Part shown: positions 24,876 to 37,553 of the stretch, in pieces
How positions within the stretch are numbered: position 1 is the first letter of the stretch
Layout of the letters: the number at the start of each line of letters is the position of its first letter
From: Apostichopus japonicus
Taxonomy: Eukaryota; Echinodermata; Holothuroidea; Aspidochirotida; Stichopodidae
DNA length: 64,000 nucleotides
NCBI RefSeq assembly: GCF_037975245.1
Contig: NC_092576.1
Location: forward strand, 22,321,611-22,385,610
Reading direction: 5' to 3'
Position numbers and translations under genes: made by a program
The notes under the pieces: generated by a model
Told to the model about the DNA's origin: nothing
Databases searched by the model: none
What the model saw: only the letters and a program-made list of their open reading frames with translations

Positions 24876-24911
24876 CTCTTCTTCTGGTAGATTACCATCA
24901 TCATCACACTG
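24876..24911 (-). CDS. 36-bp micro-exon QCDDDGNLPEEE
   Basis: Minus strand: a strong polypyrimidine tract and acceptor (ATATTTTTCTTCCTTTCAG), 12 codons QCDDDGNLPEEE, then donor GTAAGAG. It is symmetric phase 0. The acceptor is a tandem CAGCAG, so splicing could include or skip the first Q. It can follow the phase-0 donor of the 65-bp exon at 35079, or precede the phase-0 acceptor of the 179-bp exon at 19768, or both. The short acidic linker is encoded with consensus splice sites on both sides. No copy was found elsewhere in the window. Confidence 0.55.
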
Positions 24912-24999
24912 CTGAAAGGAAGAAAAATATTAATTATTATGATATGTTGAAACTGTGTTCAGGAAAATATAGTAGGGCGAGGCAAAAATTATATAAGTT

Positions 25000-27290
25000 A
25001 TGATTATATATCTTCACAAATATCGAAGTAACCTATTCCTGACAGGTGAACGCACATCTGCATTGAGCACACTAAAGTCAATATAGGAGACAGACTTGTC
25101 CTGCACTGTTAGATGCACAGACTTGATACATGAATACATACATCAGCTTTATAGGAAGACAACATTAGTTTTAAAACCTTTCATCTAACACTGAGTGACG
25201 TCATTAAACAATGAGTGACGTCATAATGGGGAACTTCACACTGAGATGATTGGATGGATGCCAAGGACGACAGAGAAGATGACGAGAAGGGTAAAGAGGG
25301 CAGTATTCAAAGATAGAACTGTTTATACAATCCTCGTGGTTGAATCGATGGAATGTACAAACAATGGAAACTTTTCAAATATCCCATGAAGCAGTAAATT
25401 GGTTACTCCCGCCCATACCCCCTTCCCCACCGCCCCAACTCCATCTTATGTGATATGTTGATATCGTTTAGCTAACCCTTAACGGTATCCATGAAAGTTT
25501 GGGAGATGCAATTGGTAGAAAAAATCTCAAAATGGAGTAACAAGGAAAGAAAACGAAAATTAAAGTAAACAAGTGTAGATCTTTTAATGTTGACAAATTT
25601 CATGAAATATCATAACATTGTCTTATCCCCTCAATAGAGTATTTCTTCTAAATTTGCCGTGTCACTTGCGTATTTGTATTTAAAGTCTGTAGAAAATTAT
25701 GTTATGAATAAATATTTCTATCCTTGTTTTGATTCATAGTCAATTGAAACATTGCAATATGAACACAGTACGCATTGCAAGTATTTCTTCAATACAAAAT
25801 CCGTACGCCTTTTTCCCAATACTTTGCCTTAAATTTAAATGAGTTTGTTGAAATACTATACATTATACACTACATGAGACTATTATATGTAGTTTGCATA
25901 TCACGAGACAAACTTAAACAGATGCATTTTAAGTTGTATCGTTTCCCTATTTTTAGTTACCCTGGGCATTTGTCAGTTGCGACCTCAACTGGGAGGTTTG
26001 TAGTAAGTTATATTCCCTTACTTTGGAAAGACTTGTCTTGAGACCTCCGCAACGTGTGAAGCTTTACTCACAGCTTGCATTCACTGTTTAAGTCACTTAG
26101 CTATTCTAGTACATTTTTACCGCATAGAACTTCGGTGGTTTTATCTTTATATTTCGGGCATTGCCCTGCGTGCACGTTGACTACTGCTCTGCGAGCTCTT
26201 TTAGTAGACTCGGTTGTTTAATCTTTCACCATCGGTCCATGCAGCTTTGCGGGTTATTCAGTTGATTATATTAATGTAGCCTACCTAGCGCAGCAGCTGT
26301 TGTAAGTTAATAAGCCTAGACGTCCTACCAATACCAATACAGTATACTACTACTAGTGATATATTGTTCGACACTATACTGTTGGGAACTTTCCACTATG
26401 GCTTGGCGTAATATTCTAATGCCACCGATAATATATTATCCTCTAACTTATTATATAATCACATAATTATCAATAAATATTGAATATGACAATTAGCTGA
26501 TGATCAATTAACAATAAAACGCATTACCAGTTACCGACTATACCATAGTCAGTAAACCCCCTCCACACCCCACCCCCTGAATACTTCGAGATCCTCTAAT
26601 GCATTCAAAACACGCTGGGAGTAACACAAATCTTTTGAAACCTTTTTTTTTAGTTCAGACAGCTTCAGTATTTTGCCTTTTTGAATATTTCTCATAATAC
26701 TGCCCTCTATTCATAGTGCTGAGAGTACAAACAGTGTTACCCAAAGGTTTCTTGAAACTTCAATGAAAACCTCAGATGTGACCCTTAAGTTGAGCTTTGA
26801 CTTTATAAATAATTTTAAGGTTACTTTTCCTAACATGTTAAAGTGCACATATTGATAGAAATAACCTCAATATACAAAAATACGGTATAGTCATATTTGT
26901 CTAGTGATTGCATACGTTTGGTTGCTATGGTATCTGTACAACAGAACAACGAAGCGGGTTAGTAGAGCAACACATACTACTACAGTGCTTCTTTCTATTT
27001 TATAATGTATTCCCATTTAACACTAATACAATAACCGTCCCCCACACCACCCCCCTCCCCCAAAGAAAAAAAATATGATCGGAACCCTTGAAATGGAGTA
27101 ATAAAAACAGTGTCTCTTTCTTTCATATGTGCAAATGACCAAAATCATGACCAGCATTACCACCCCCTTTTCATTCCCAAGTAAATGAGGTCGCCAGGAG
27201 GAAAATCCTTTGGCGACTAGATCTCTATTTTTCCCAAATTCTGGTTGCCCAGAGAGAAAATGTGATCGCCACTTTGATATGCTAAATATT
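25000..27290. other. No gene recognised
   Basis: A modest open frame at 25775-26041 (plus) has no recognisable features and no copy for comparison. A 27180-27290 segment (TCGCCA/TGGCGAC motifs) resembles debris also seen near 30780-30880 and 61485-61570, probably from a hAT-type element. Confidence 0.35.
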
Positions 27291-27296
27291 AGTACA

Positions 27297-29957
27297 AACA
27301 AGAGCCCAAGGGCACTGTGGTTCCTTGCTTGGGGTATATGACAATACACATAATATTATCAAGCAAGATTGGGCTCAAATAGTCCAAGTAATAGTGGTGC
27401 TACATGTACCCATAAAGTAACCAACACTATAGCCAACACTTTTGTGATCACAATATGTGATCGGATTTTTGATCAAAAGGCACTTTTGAGATCTAAATGT
27501 GGCGTCGAAAATGTAAGAATAAGGTCACCTACAAGCAGGTCAACAGATATGATAACACTGGTGACCTCAAATGACATGAACTTTAAGTTTGAAAATGTTC
27601 CACCACCCTATTCACAACTTGTCCCAAAATATCAACCGTGTCACACCTTGGTATTGGGATTTAATTGCATTAAATGTCTAAAACTTAACTTTGAACTTGC
27701 ATACGTAACTTCAGACACAAAGGTCACACGTAGGTCAACCCATTGACATTTTTGATCGGTGAGAGCTAAATAGAGCATCAAATCTGTAAAAATTGACACA
27801 TTTTTTCTTTGACCAATTTCTCCCCACAAAATACTAGTTTTTTTTTAGCATTAGCTGACCTTTGATGACCTTGGATCACATGACCGCTAAGTTTGAAAAT
27901 ATCCCCCTACACCATTCACAACTTGTCCAAAAAAATCAACCTTGTCACACCTTGGCATTGGGAGTTATTGCATTAATGTCTGAAAATTAACTTTGACCTC
28001 GTATAACTTCACACACAAAGCTCACCCGGGGGTCAACCTATTGACATTTATAATCAGAAGGTACCTTTAACATCTGAAAATAGCATCGAAACTGTAAAAA
28101 TCCCAAAAACACGAAAAGGTCACCAGAGGTCAAATTGAGGTCAAGGGTCACCCAGATGCGGGTCGACAATTGGATTACATTGAAGCAACCCCCTACCCAA
28201 ACTGACAATTCGTCCTCAAGTTATCGCAAAAATACTAGTTTTTTATCATTAATTGACCTTTGGTGACCTCAGATCACATGACCATTAAGTTTGAAAATAT
28301 TCCCCTGTACCATTTGCAACTTGTTCAAGAAAATCAACCGTGTCACACCTTGCAACTGGGAGTTATTGCATTAAATGTCTGAAAATTAACTTTGACCTCG
28401 TACAACTTCGCACATGAAGGTCACACGGGGCTCAACCCATTGACATTTATGATCAGAAGGTACCTTTGACGTCTGAAAATAGCATCCAAACTGTAAAAAT
28501 CCACAAAACACGAAAAGGTCACCAGAGGTCAAATTGAGGTCAAGGGTCACCCAGATGCAGGTCGACAATTGGATTACATTGAAGCAACTCCCAACCCTAA
28601 CGGACAATTTGTTCTCAAGTTATCGCAAAAATACTTGTTTTTTTATCATTTATTGACCTTTGGTGACCTCGGATCACATGACCGTTAAGTTTGGAAATAT
28701 TTCCCTATACCATTTGCAATGAGTTCCAAAATATCAACTGTGTAACACCTTGGCACTGGGAGTTATTACACTAAATGTCTGAAAATTAACTTTGACCTCA
28801 TATAATTAACATACAAAGGTCACCTTGGGTCAACTTATTGACATTTTTGATCGGTGAGACCTAAATAGAGCATCAAACTATACAAATTCAAACATTTTTT
28901 TCTTTGCCCATTTTCTCCTCCCAAAATACTAGTTTTTTAACATTTATTGACCTTTGGTGACCTCGGATCACATGACCGTTAAGTTTGAAAATATTCCCCT
29001 ATACCATTTGCAACTTGTCCAAAAATATCAACCATGTCACACCTTGGAACTGGGAGTTATTGCATTAAATGTCTGAAAATTAACTTTGATCTCATATAAC
29101 TTCGCACACGAAGGTCACACGGGTGTCAACCATTGACATTTTTGATCGGAAGGTACCTTTGGTATCCAAATCTAGCATCAAAACCAAACGCTTTCTTTTT
29201 TGTTTGTTTCCTCCCAAAATAAGCACAATTTTTTCTAATGTGACCTTTTAACTTTGGTTTCAGATGTAGTTTAATCTCATGATTCAAAAAAACAAAACGA
29301 TAAGTCTGTACAACCGTCCTAACTCAGACCGAAAAACTTTGACCCCATATAACTTCGCACATAAAGGTCACCTGGTGTCAACCTATTGATATTTATGATC
29401 AGAAGGTACCTTTGGCATCTGAAAATAGCATCAAAACTGTAAAAATCCCCCAAAACACGTACAGGTCACCAGAGGTCAAATTGAGGTCAAGGGTCACCCA
29501 GATGCGGGTTAACAATTGGATTACATTGAAGCAACTCCCAACCCTAACGGACAATTTGTTCTCAAGTTATCGCCAAAATACTTGTTTTTTAACATTAATT
29601 GACCTTTGGTGACCTCAGATCACATGACAGTTAATTTCAAAATGTTCCCCTAACCAGTTCACAACTTGTCCCAAAATATAAACCATCTCGCACATTGGCA
29701 ACGGGAGTTATTGCTGTTTTTAATATATTGGTTTTTGGCATCTAACTGACCTTTGTGGGCACCAAAAACAATAGGGATCTTCCTCTTACTATTTGCTATC
29801 CACCCACCAAATTTGATCATGATACATCTTTTCCTTATTGAGATATCGTGTACACAAGCCAAGCGTCACATACACACACACACACGCACACACACACGCA
29901 TACACACACACGCCAAGTTGAATGCATAGGTTCCTTGCTTTGCAAAAAGCAAGAAAC
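27297..29957. mobile_element. Helentron/pearl-like element 2 with internal tandem units
   Basis: Begins exactly like the element at 8242 and ends with a (CA)n tract (29872-29915) and the hairpin GGTTCCTTGC...GCAAGAAACC. Inside are five units marked by (C/T)TGACCTTTG(G/A)TGACCT at about 27853, 28253, 28650, 28946 and 29599, spaced 296-654 bases. Three units carry AGGTCAAGGGTCA (28138-28150, 28537-28549, 29484-29496). No transposase or helicase frame. Frames found here are fragments of the repeat. Confidence 0.7.
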
Positions 29958-29959
29958 CA

Positions 29960-32660
29960 AAAACACTAGGCCTAGGCTCATCATCGAGTAGCACTACTGT
30001 CAGTACTGACTACACTAACGTTAAACTTTAAAGCTAGTAGTTAGTACTGATAACAGTGGCTTGTAGTACATTTTTATTTTAAAATAATGACATAGGATAA
30101 CGTATATTATTTTCTAACAAAATGAGTACGGTGAAAAATATCTTTATGTTATCATGTTCAAATACGTAGGTGTAATATAAGGTATAAATATCCTCAATAA
30201 TTTCTATTTGCTTTTGTTCCTTTCATTAACTTGTTAATAACTTCATATAATTAACATTACTTCTTTCATAACACTGCCGCCGCTGATTATGCTTGCTCTC
30301 CACGTAGTATTGGATCAGATCATATAAATATCCAAATTAGCTCTTAAACAGTTATTACTACTTCCTTCTTTGAAATAAAGGAATGAATAAATAATAACGT
30401 CTTCCACATGGTAGCCTAACACCACACTAAGTCCATGGAAATCTAGCTAAGCCTCACCATCTGTTTATTTGCTGAAATTGTGAAGCAGTTATAAGATAAC
30501 CATGGAATACTTTCATTATTGCTGCTACGTTCGACCACATGGTTGCCTAGCATCACACTTAGTCAATGGGGTAACCTAGCCTATCCATCTGTTAATTAGC
30601 TGAAATTGTGACGCAGTTATTTAAGATATCCATGGAATACTTTTGTTATTGCTGTTATCTTCGACCACACGGTAGCCTAACACCACACTAAGTTCATGGG
30701 AAATCCGCCTAACCATCGGTTTGCAAAAACCGCATCGGGAGGGTACCTTCGTTATTATTGTAAAGCATTGGTGGAAATTTCAGCTGCAAAAACTGATCGC
30801 CACAGTATTATAGGGCTGGCGACTAGCATTAATTTTTCCAGAAAGTTTTATCGCCAGCCAAGAATGGTCATCGCCAATGCGACTGTAATGTCAGTCACGT
30901 ATACACTAATATATAATCCCCTGAAGCTTTTCAAGGAACAATGTTAAATTATTAGCAAGATTTCAAAATCAAATGTGATGTTTCAGTTAAGCATTGCTTG
31001 TACCATTTTGCTCGCGAGGGATAATTCGAAAGCGGTGCATCAAAAAGATAAATACAGATTAATAGTTCTCAAAATTGTAATCTGCAATATTTACAGTTCT
31101 TTCGTTAACTAATCATTCCTTTAAGCGTCTTCATTGGACAATTCCTGTTGTTTTGAGAAGACATGAACTATTCGTATGGAGCACCCACTGTAGCCCCCAC
31201 TAAAGGATATTATAGTTAAATCCAATAGAAGTTTACATAATCCTCATATCTTGCCAACAAAATGGAATAAAATCATTCAGAAATTATTTTATTTGCATTG
31301 CTTTACAGGTTATTAACCTTTTCTTCTCTTATCTTTATGTTAGTATTGATGTACATATTTGTATATTTCTTAGTCTTTGATTCTCCTGTTTATAAATATT
31401 GTATACTTTTACTGGTAATAACGGAAGTGAACGAACAATATATGCAACTTTTTAATAGATTCAAGTTAGATATTTCTTACGGAAGAACCTGTACATGGTA
31501 TTTGTTCAACGATATAGCAATATTGTAGTACGAGCTATGAATTTGACCGATTGTAATTAGCATCAGCAGGCGATGAGAATAGAAACAACTTCAGCCGCAA
31601 GTATTACATGTATAAGTAGGTGAAGCTAGTACATGTACGTATGTTATGAACTATGTGATAGGTCTGATTTAAGTTCCGATGCTGGTTAAAAAGCAACAGA
31701 TTTCTCATGAGTTCAAGCATCTAGATGCGAGTTTAACTTTAGAGTGCTATTGGATGGCGAATAAGTTGATACTGTAAGCGAAACCAGCTATGTTAATGCT
31801 ATATTCGTTAAGTTAGTCTTGTCATCCAACCATTGCTTTTAACGAATCATCCAGCTTCTCCGAAGGAGAGTTTACTGTACATCAAAATGCATAAAGCAAT
31901 ATACGGCAAAGGCTTAGAATCATTAAATCCGTGATGCAGTATCTTGAAAAAAAAATCAGATACATGTGCGTGATATTTTTTAACATTGTGTTCGTATACA
32001 GCGTCACAAAATATGTGTCTAGTTCTCAATGTTTAAACAGTAGATATCCTTCAAATCTCATGAAGCTTTTAGTAAGAACACTGTTAATTTATTAGCTAAA
32101 TGTAATTCAATTGTACCTCACTCATGTTTACACTCATCTGGATAAATAATAACTTAAATTATAGTTACCATTCAAACCCCTTGAAACTATAAGAGACAAC
32201 CGAGTTCATAATTGAGTAAGATTGAACTTAGAAGAAAGGGTAGCAATAATGGATTTTTACAAGTTATGTATTCTGTGCTGTTTCTGTTATAATCTGCTGG
32301 TAACAAATTTGACCGTTAACGAAAGGAGGAAACATAATGCTACTTCAGTCCACATAAATCCCACCAGGGAAAATTAAAGTAATTGTTTTAACAAACGAAT
32401 ATCCGTGACACTAAATTCGTGGTACACAAATTGTTTAAATTAGGTTAACAACGAATTTACATAGCTGGTAACAACGAATCTAGATCACTTAGCTTGTTGC
32501 GGGTATCAAATAATCCTGTGAATATTACATGGTTTGGTCAATTTGTACAAAATATTACGTAATCGGTAGTTTTATTTTATTTTAATAAAAAAGTGAAACT
32601 AGTGACTCAATTGTCACCTTTATTTGTCTTAATCATAACCCAACTTATTTACTTATGCAA
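29960..32660. other. No gene recognised
   Basis: AT-rich. Around 30370-30700 a segment of about 120 bp recurs three times (CACATGGTAGCCTAACACC, CACATGGTTGCCTAGCATC, CACACGGTAGCCTAACACC), a small local tandem repeat. No paired splice sites with open frame were found. Confidence 0.4.
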
Positions 32661-32667
32661 AAAGGGC

Positions 32668-33016
32668 AGCTACACGAGGGCATCTATACGGGGCAGCTAT
32701 ACAGGGCAGCAATACGGAAGTAGCTATAAAGGGGCAGTAATACGGGGGCATGGCTACACAGGGCAGCTATACGTGGGCAGATAATGGGGCAGATATACGG
32801 GAGGACTATATGGGGTCATGAATATGGGGGCAGCTATACAGGGCAGATATAAAGGGGCATTAATACGGGGGTAGCTATACAGGGGCAACTATACAGGGAC
32901 AGCTATATAGGGGCAGCTACACGGGGCAGCTATACCTGGACAGAAATACGGGACATATTTACAGAAGGCAGCTATACAGGAGCAGCTATAGGGTTAGCTA
33001 TACAAAGGCAGCTACA
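32668..33016. repeat. Minisatellite, GGGGCAGCTATACA units
   Basis: About 20 variable units of 13-19 bases with core GGCAGCTATACA or GGGGGCAGTAATACGG. Strand-asymmetric: purine-rich on the plus strand. No copy in the duplicated regions. Confidence 0.85.
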
Positions 33017-33629
33017 ATAATGTACAGGGTCGGTTAAGAATATTGTTTTACGACTGTTACAACTGTTGTATGTGATATGGCTAATATTTCACTGAAATTA
33101 AATGAACATAAAAACACCTGATATGTTCATGACACTCTATACGGTCTTTGAAGATCAATATATGTACATTCACAACCCACACAAATAGAAACACGAACAA
33201 TACATACAAATATTGCACAATTTGTAGCAAACCTGCAGTTTAAAGGTATGCATTTTAACTATATAGGTCTATATTTTCAATACTTGTAATATCAACAGCG
33301 TCACTGATATGGAAGTGATACAGGTGTATCAGTATAAGATTAGTGTTGTTAGCGCTGAATGATATTCAGGGAAACAGTGCTCCCGCCCATAACTCTATAT
33401 TTTGTATTGTTATAATATGCACTTGGGAAGAACTGTTTGAATTTGAAGTAGTTGTTTGAGTTATGAGAGAAACACGGGGCTACTCCCAGGGTCAAAAAGG
33501 AAGGTTATTGGACCGACGTTCTGCATTAGAAGTAGGAGGAAGGGGTCTGGAAGTCATGTTGTGTTAAACATTTCATATTTTATGAAGGCTACACCCCCCT
33601 CCTATGTTTATATTAATAATGAATGTGAA

Positions 33630-35010
33630 TGTAGTGAAGTGAAATTTTGTTGTTCGCACCTTTTGAATATTTATGTGTGTTACGTAATAGTCAGTTTTTA
33701 GCGTTAGTTGTGTTCATAGCTTTTGCACGTGGGTTTTGGTTAGTTCTGTACACGCTGTTATCATGGCCAGCAGCGTCTCTGCAGAGCTCCGGGGTTCGCC
33801 TCGTCAACCCCTTAGTATTTCATAATTTTATTAATCTCGGGTCGTTAATTGCACAGAGTTATTTATATCTGGAGTCAGTGAGGAGATGTCCCCTTCTTAG
33901 AGGCAGGATGCCTCAGTTTTTTTTGGTTTTCGACTTCAGGCTCGAAGCCACTGGTATCCAAGATGGCGGTCCTACCACATGCAGCGAGCTGGCGAGAGAT
34001 GGAGTCTCGATGTCCGCGTTCTCGATGTCCGCGAGCGTAGAGAGTTATTCTTTTCCGCGAGCGAGCTGTACTCATTTAAGTAAGAGATTAAGTCATAAAT
34101 ATTGTTCGTAAATGCTGTACGTACCCTATCGTTAATTAATTAAATTTTAGTTTTAAGTGTTTTAAGTGTTTGGCTAGGCTGTGCTTTACTGTACAAAGTA
34201 CATATGTTAGGTTGTGTTTTTGGACCTTGGTCCTACGGGTTCGTAGCGTGTCTTTATCGTTAAGCACGTGGGTGTTAGTATTGCGTATACTGTAATTGAC
34301 AGTGAAGTGTATTGATTATTGTACCTGTTGAGTATTGTACTGCTCGTTGTTTAATGAGTGTATTCGTATTTTGTATTCTGAACAGTATTTGTTTACCGTT
34401 GTTTATTAAAGTTATTGTCTCAGAGATTGTCCTTGAATCTTAGCCATTGTGGACAGCTATAGAGTGACAAGACTCTTGAGATTTTGTGGGTTCAGGAGGT
34501 GAAAATTCCTACTGTCTAGGAACAGTTAGGTGGAAATTCCTACAATGGTTGCAGCTGGCATGGGTTGCCCTGACCATTATTGAGGTGCTCAAAGTCCTCG
34601 CCTGTTGGCAAACGTGTATTGTATTATCTTCAAGTGCAGATCATTTCATTATGTTCATTATACATTTCGTACAGTATTGCGGGTATTGATTCTTTAATTA
34701 TATTTGTTGTTGAATTTAGTTTCACTGAATATCCTTGGTAAGTTATTGTGACATGGATATTTCATAGATTGAGTATAGTTTTTCCCCGAGTTAGAACAGT
34801 TTTAATTAGGTTAAAGAGTTTATTAAGCCATTTATATTGTCATGTATCATTTTTTTTTTCATATGGATTATATCATTTTGTAGAGTTTGTAATAAATCGT
34901 CAGCCGTTGTTTCAACGCAAGAACACTCTTGCATCCTCATTCATCACTTCTGAGTTCGAAGCGAAGGACCCTAAGTTCGGTAATTCCCCCGCCATCTCGG
35001 GTTCGCTTCA
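33630..35010 (+). mobile_element. Solo LTR 1 (TSD TGAA)
   Basis: 1381 bp, begins TGTAGTGAAGTGAAATT and ends GGTTCGCTTCA (TG...CA), flanked by TGAA on both sides (33626-33629 and 35011-35014). The copy at 44392-46773 has the same ends. It contains an AATAAA in plus orientation at about 34890. No internal retrotransposon genes adjoin it, so this is a solo LTR. A 154-codon frame at 33647-34111 is not conserved in the other copy. Confidence 0.8.
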
Positions 35011-35078
35011 TGAATGAACAAACAGAAAGCCGACTTTTATATCAGCAGTAGCTGCCGTAAAGGTGAATTATCTCTTAC

Positions 35079-35143
35079 CTGCCATCGACCGGTCTGTAAA
35101 TTCAGACGGCGAGAAGATGATAAATAGATGCCCTCATTCCAAA
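35079..35143 (-). CDS. 65-bp C-terminal module exon
   Basis: Acceptor TCATTTTATTCTTACAG before 35143 and donor GTAAGAG after 35079. It enters phase 1 and leaves phase 0. It encodes WNEGIYLSSSRRLNLQTGRW plus Q. Its ending is paralogous to the LNVQSGQW exon at 17481 and 58313. It joins in frame after SLKSRDVK of the exon at 37430 (the split codon gives V). It leaves in phase 0, so the 36-bp exon at 24911 is a possible next exon. No 108-bp terminal exon was found between here and 24911. Confidence 0.7.
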
Positions 35144-37340
35144 CTGTAAGAATAAAATGAAAGAGAGTTCTGTAAAGTATCAGTGCTTACTTAATTTTTA
35201 TTGGTCAGTATTGAAATTGTAATTATGATAACCGGATTAGCTGAGTAATCAATCTAGTTGATTCCTTAAATATGATCTTATCAGTTCACTATCATTATCA
35301 TCTCAGTACTATAGCTTATTAGTTTATAATCATAATATCTCAGTAAGATTACCGATCGTTTTACCATCATTATCATCTCAGTAATATAGCTGATCAGTTT
35401 ATAATCCTTATATCTCAGTAAGAATACCGATCGGTTTACTATCATCATCATCTCGGTTTTGCCCTTGTAGTTAAATAACCTTTCAGTTTAGACTGGTTAT
35501 CATCACTTTAATATAACTGAACAACTGTAGACTTATCCTAAATAACACATGTAAAACTTCACTACGACAAGAAATCGAACATTGATAGTCAAGTATTCGA
35601 TGCTCAGATGAAGAATAATAATCCATGAGACGATGAACTGATCAGAGAACACTCAACATCAGTGATGTTATCACAGATCATGAAATCTACTATGATAATA
35701 GAAAATAAAACTAAAAGTATTTGTTATTACTTTAATATGGAGTAAAATTATGGAGCTACAAGACTAGACAAATTATCGTCATAATAACATGATCGCATTT
35801 ACGATGTCCTGAGAGTATGTCAGTTTTGTAAACTAAGTTGTATTTGTGTTGTTTCCAGCCACTTTCTTAGGTATGTTTGTTTTTAACTGCATGAAGACTA
35901 AAGACATCACTCTCTATACAAAAACATTATGGAGGAGGAAGGTATCTATATTCTAACATAGTGTTATTATGACTCGACATACACAATGATAACATTTTCT
36001 AAGAAATTTTAAGAAACCTACGTTAAATAAAGGTAAACTAAAATATGGTTGTTAAATTCACATATTTCCAATGCTTTCCCTAATATCATTCCCACCTTTT
36101 ATTTATACTTATATTTTTGCAAGGCAAATCATTCATGGAAGTTAATATTTGCCAATACATTCATATTGTACTCTTTTCAAGCGCCGACCAAAGTTTTTCA
36201 ACGCTATGTTAGGATGACAAACCTGCACAAACCTGCACTGAAACGTAGGAAGAATGGAAGGGAGAGGGGTAGGAGATCAAGAACATAGCAACATTCTTTA
36301 CTGGGCGCAACAACTGATCCTCTCGGGTTATTTCAGGAAAAGTATAAACACAAAATGTTACAATTACATACAAAAAAGCAGATATATCAATGTTCTTAGG
36401 TATGTATAATCTAACATCGTGTGATTATGACTTAACATGCACAATTATAACATTCAACGATGACACATTCAACATTTCTAAGAAATTTCAAGTCAAGAAA
36501 CCTACGTTAAATGGTGGTACCTCCCCCTCCTTTGTATGTCTGTGAAATCGCAATCTCAATTGATCATAAGGTAATTCTATTTTCCTGTTTACAAATACAG
36601 CTTAAGTGTAAGCAAAGATCTCTTTCAGTATCATATTAGTCTCACTATGCGTTCACGCTTAACTTAACGATTTCCAAAATAATTTCAAATATATAATTAA
36701 ATTTCTGTGATAATTTAATTCAGTTTCTGCTTGGTTTCCATGACAACTATGTGGACAAAGAAAAAGATGCCCGTTGTGGAACAGTTAATGAGTGACACAC
36801 GACACCCCCCTTATAAAGTTAGTGTTTGATTTCCTCTATAGAAGTGTAAAACTAAATAAAATATGGTTGTTAGATTCACATATATTTCTTATGCTTTCCC
36901 TAATGTCATTACCCACTTTTTATTTATACTAATATTTTTGCAAGGCAAATCATTCATGGATGTTAATGTTTGCCAATACATTCAGATTGCACTCTTTTCA
37001 AGCGACGACCAAGGAAGTAATGGGGTTCCGCCCCTTCAACCCCCCCCCCCCCCCCCTTACCAACACCACACATTTCAAACAAACCCATAGTTATAGCACA
37101 ACGTTGCGTTTAGCCTAATAATTAAGATATCAGACATAATATATATCAAACTATCCCTCAGAAAGTATCATTGAAGTCTAAAGTATATATTTTTCTGGGG
37201 AAGGACCACCTACACTACCCCCCTCCCTACACATGCACACATATCATGTTGGTTTTACTGACCCCATGTACAAAATAGAATGAGTGTCTTATCATTACGT
37301 TGATAAAGTCTTTGGTGTTATAATACTAAGCTAATGTTAC
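35120..37340. repeat. Third duplicated unit, copy 2
   Basis: Matches 20615-22140, with extra sequence at 36040-37000. Contains the acceptor region of the 65-bp exon. Confidence 0.75.
36041..37010. repeat. Paired 150-bp repeats, 818 bases apart
   Basis: 36041-36190 and 36859-37010 are near copies (both from AAATATGGTTGTTA to CTTTTCAAGCG). The first is followed by the 175-bp repeat shared with 395 and 38865; the second is followed by a poly-C tract. Confidence 0.75.
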
Positions 37341-37429
37341 AAGTCAACAGTCATTCACATAGTTGGTAAAGCCTTTAAATAAATGTACGAAATTAAAGCG
37401 TGTCCATTATGACGTCATTATGACAATAC

Positions 37430-37506
37430 CTTTCACGTCTCTTGACTTCAAGGATGATGGAATGAATCCAACCGGAATAGTGTCTGGCAGATTGTACCAA
37501 CTAACC
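37430..37506 (-). CDS. 77-bp SRDVK exon
   Basis: Acceptor CTTCTCTCCATAG before 37506 and donor GTATTGTC after 37430. Phase 2 to 1. It encodes VSWYNLPDTIPVGFIPSSL then KSRDVK. It has the same length and phases as the exons at 18660 and 59552, sharing LP and SRD(V/I)K. It joins after the LRR exon at 43398 (KQL, K, VSWYNLP), giving a continuous LRR-like ending, and before the 65-bp exon at 35143. Copy A of this exon would be just left of the window. The donor lacks the consensus AAGT. Confidence 0.7.
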
Positions 37507-37553
37507 CTATGGAGAGAAGCAGAGTAATCATTGTGTAAGATGTAGAAGAGGTA

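Noticed and set aside
33647-34111. 154-codon plus-strand frame, the longest in the window
   Set aside because: It lies wholly inside solo LTR 1, and the other LTR copy does not keep the frame.
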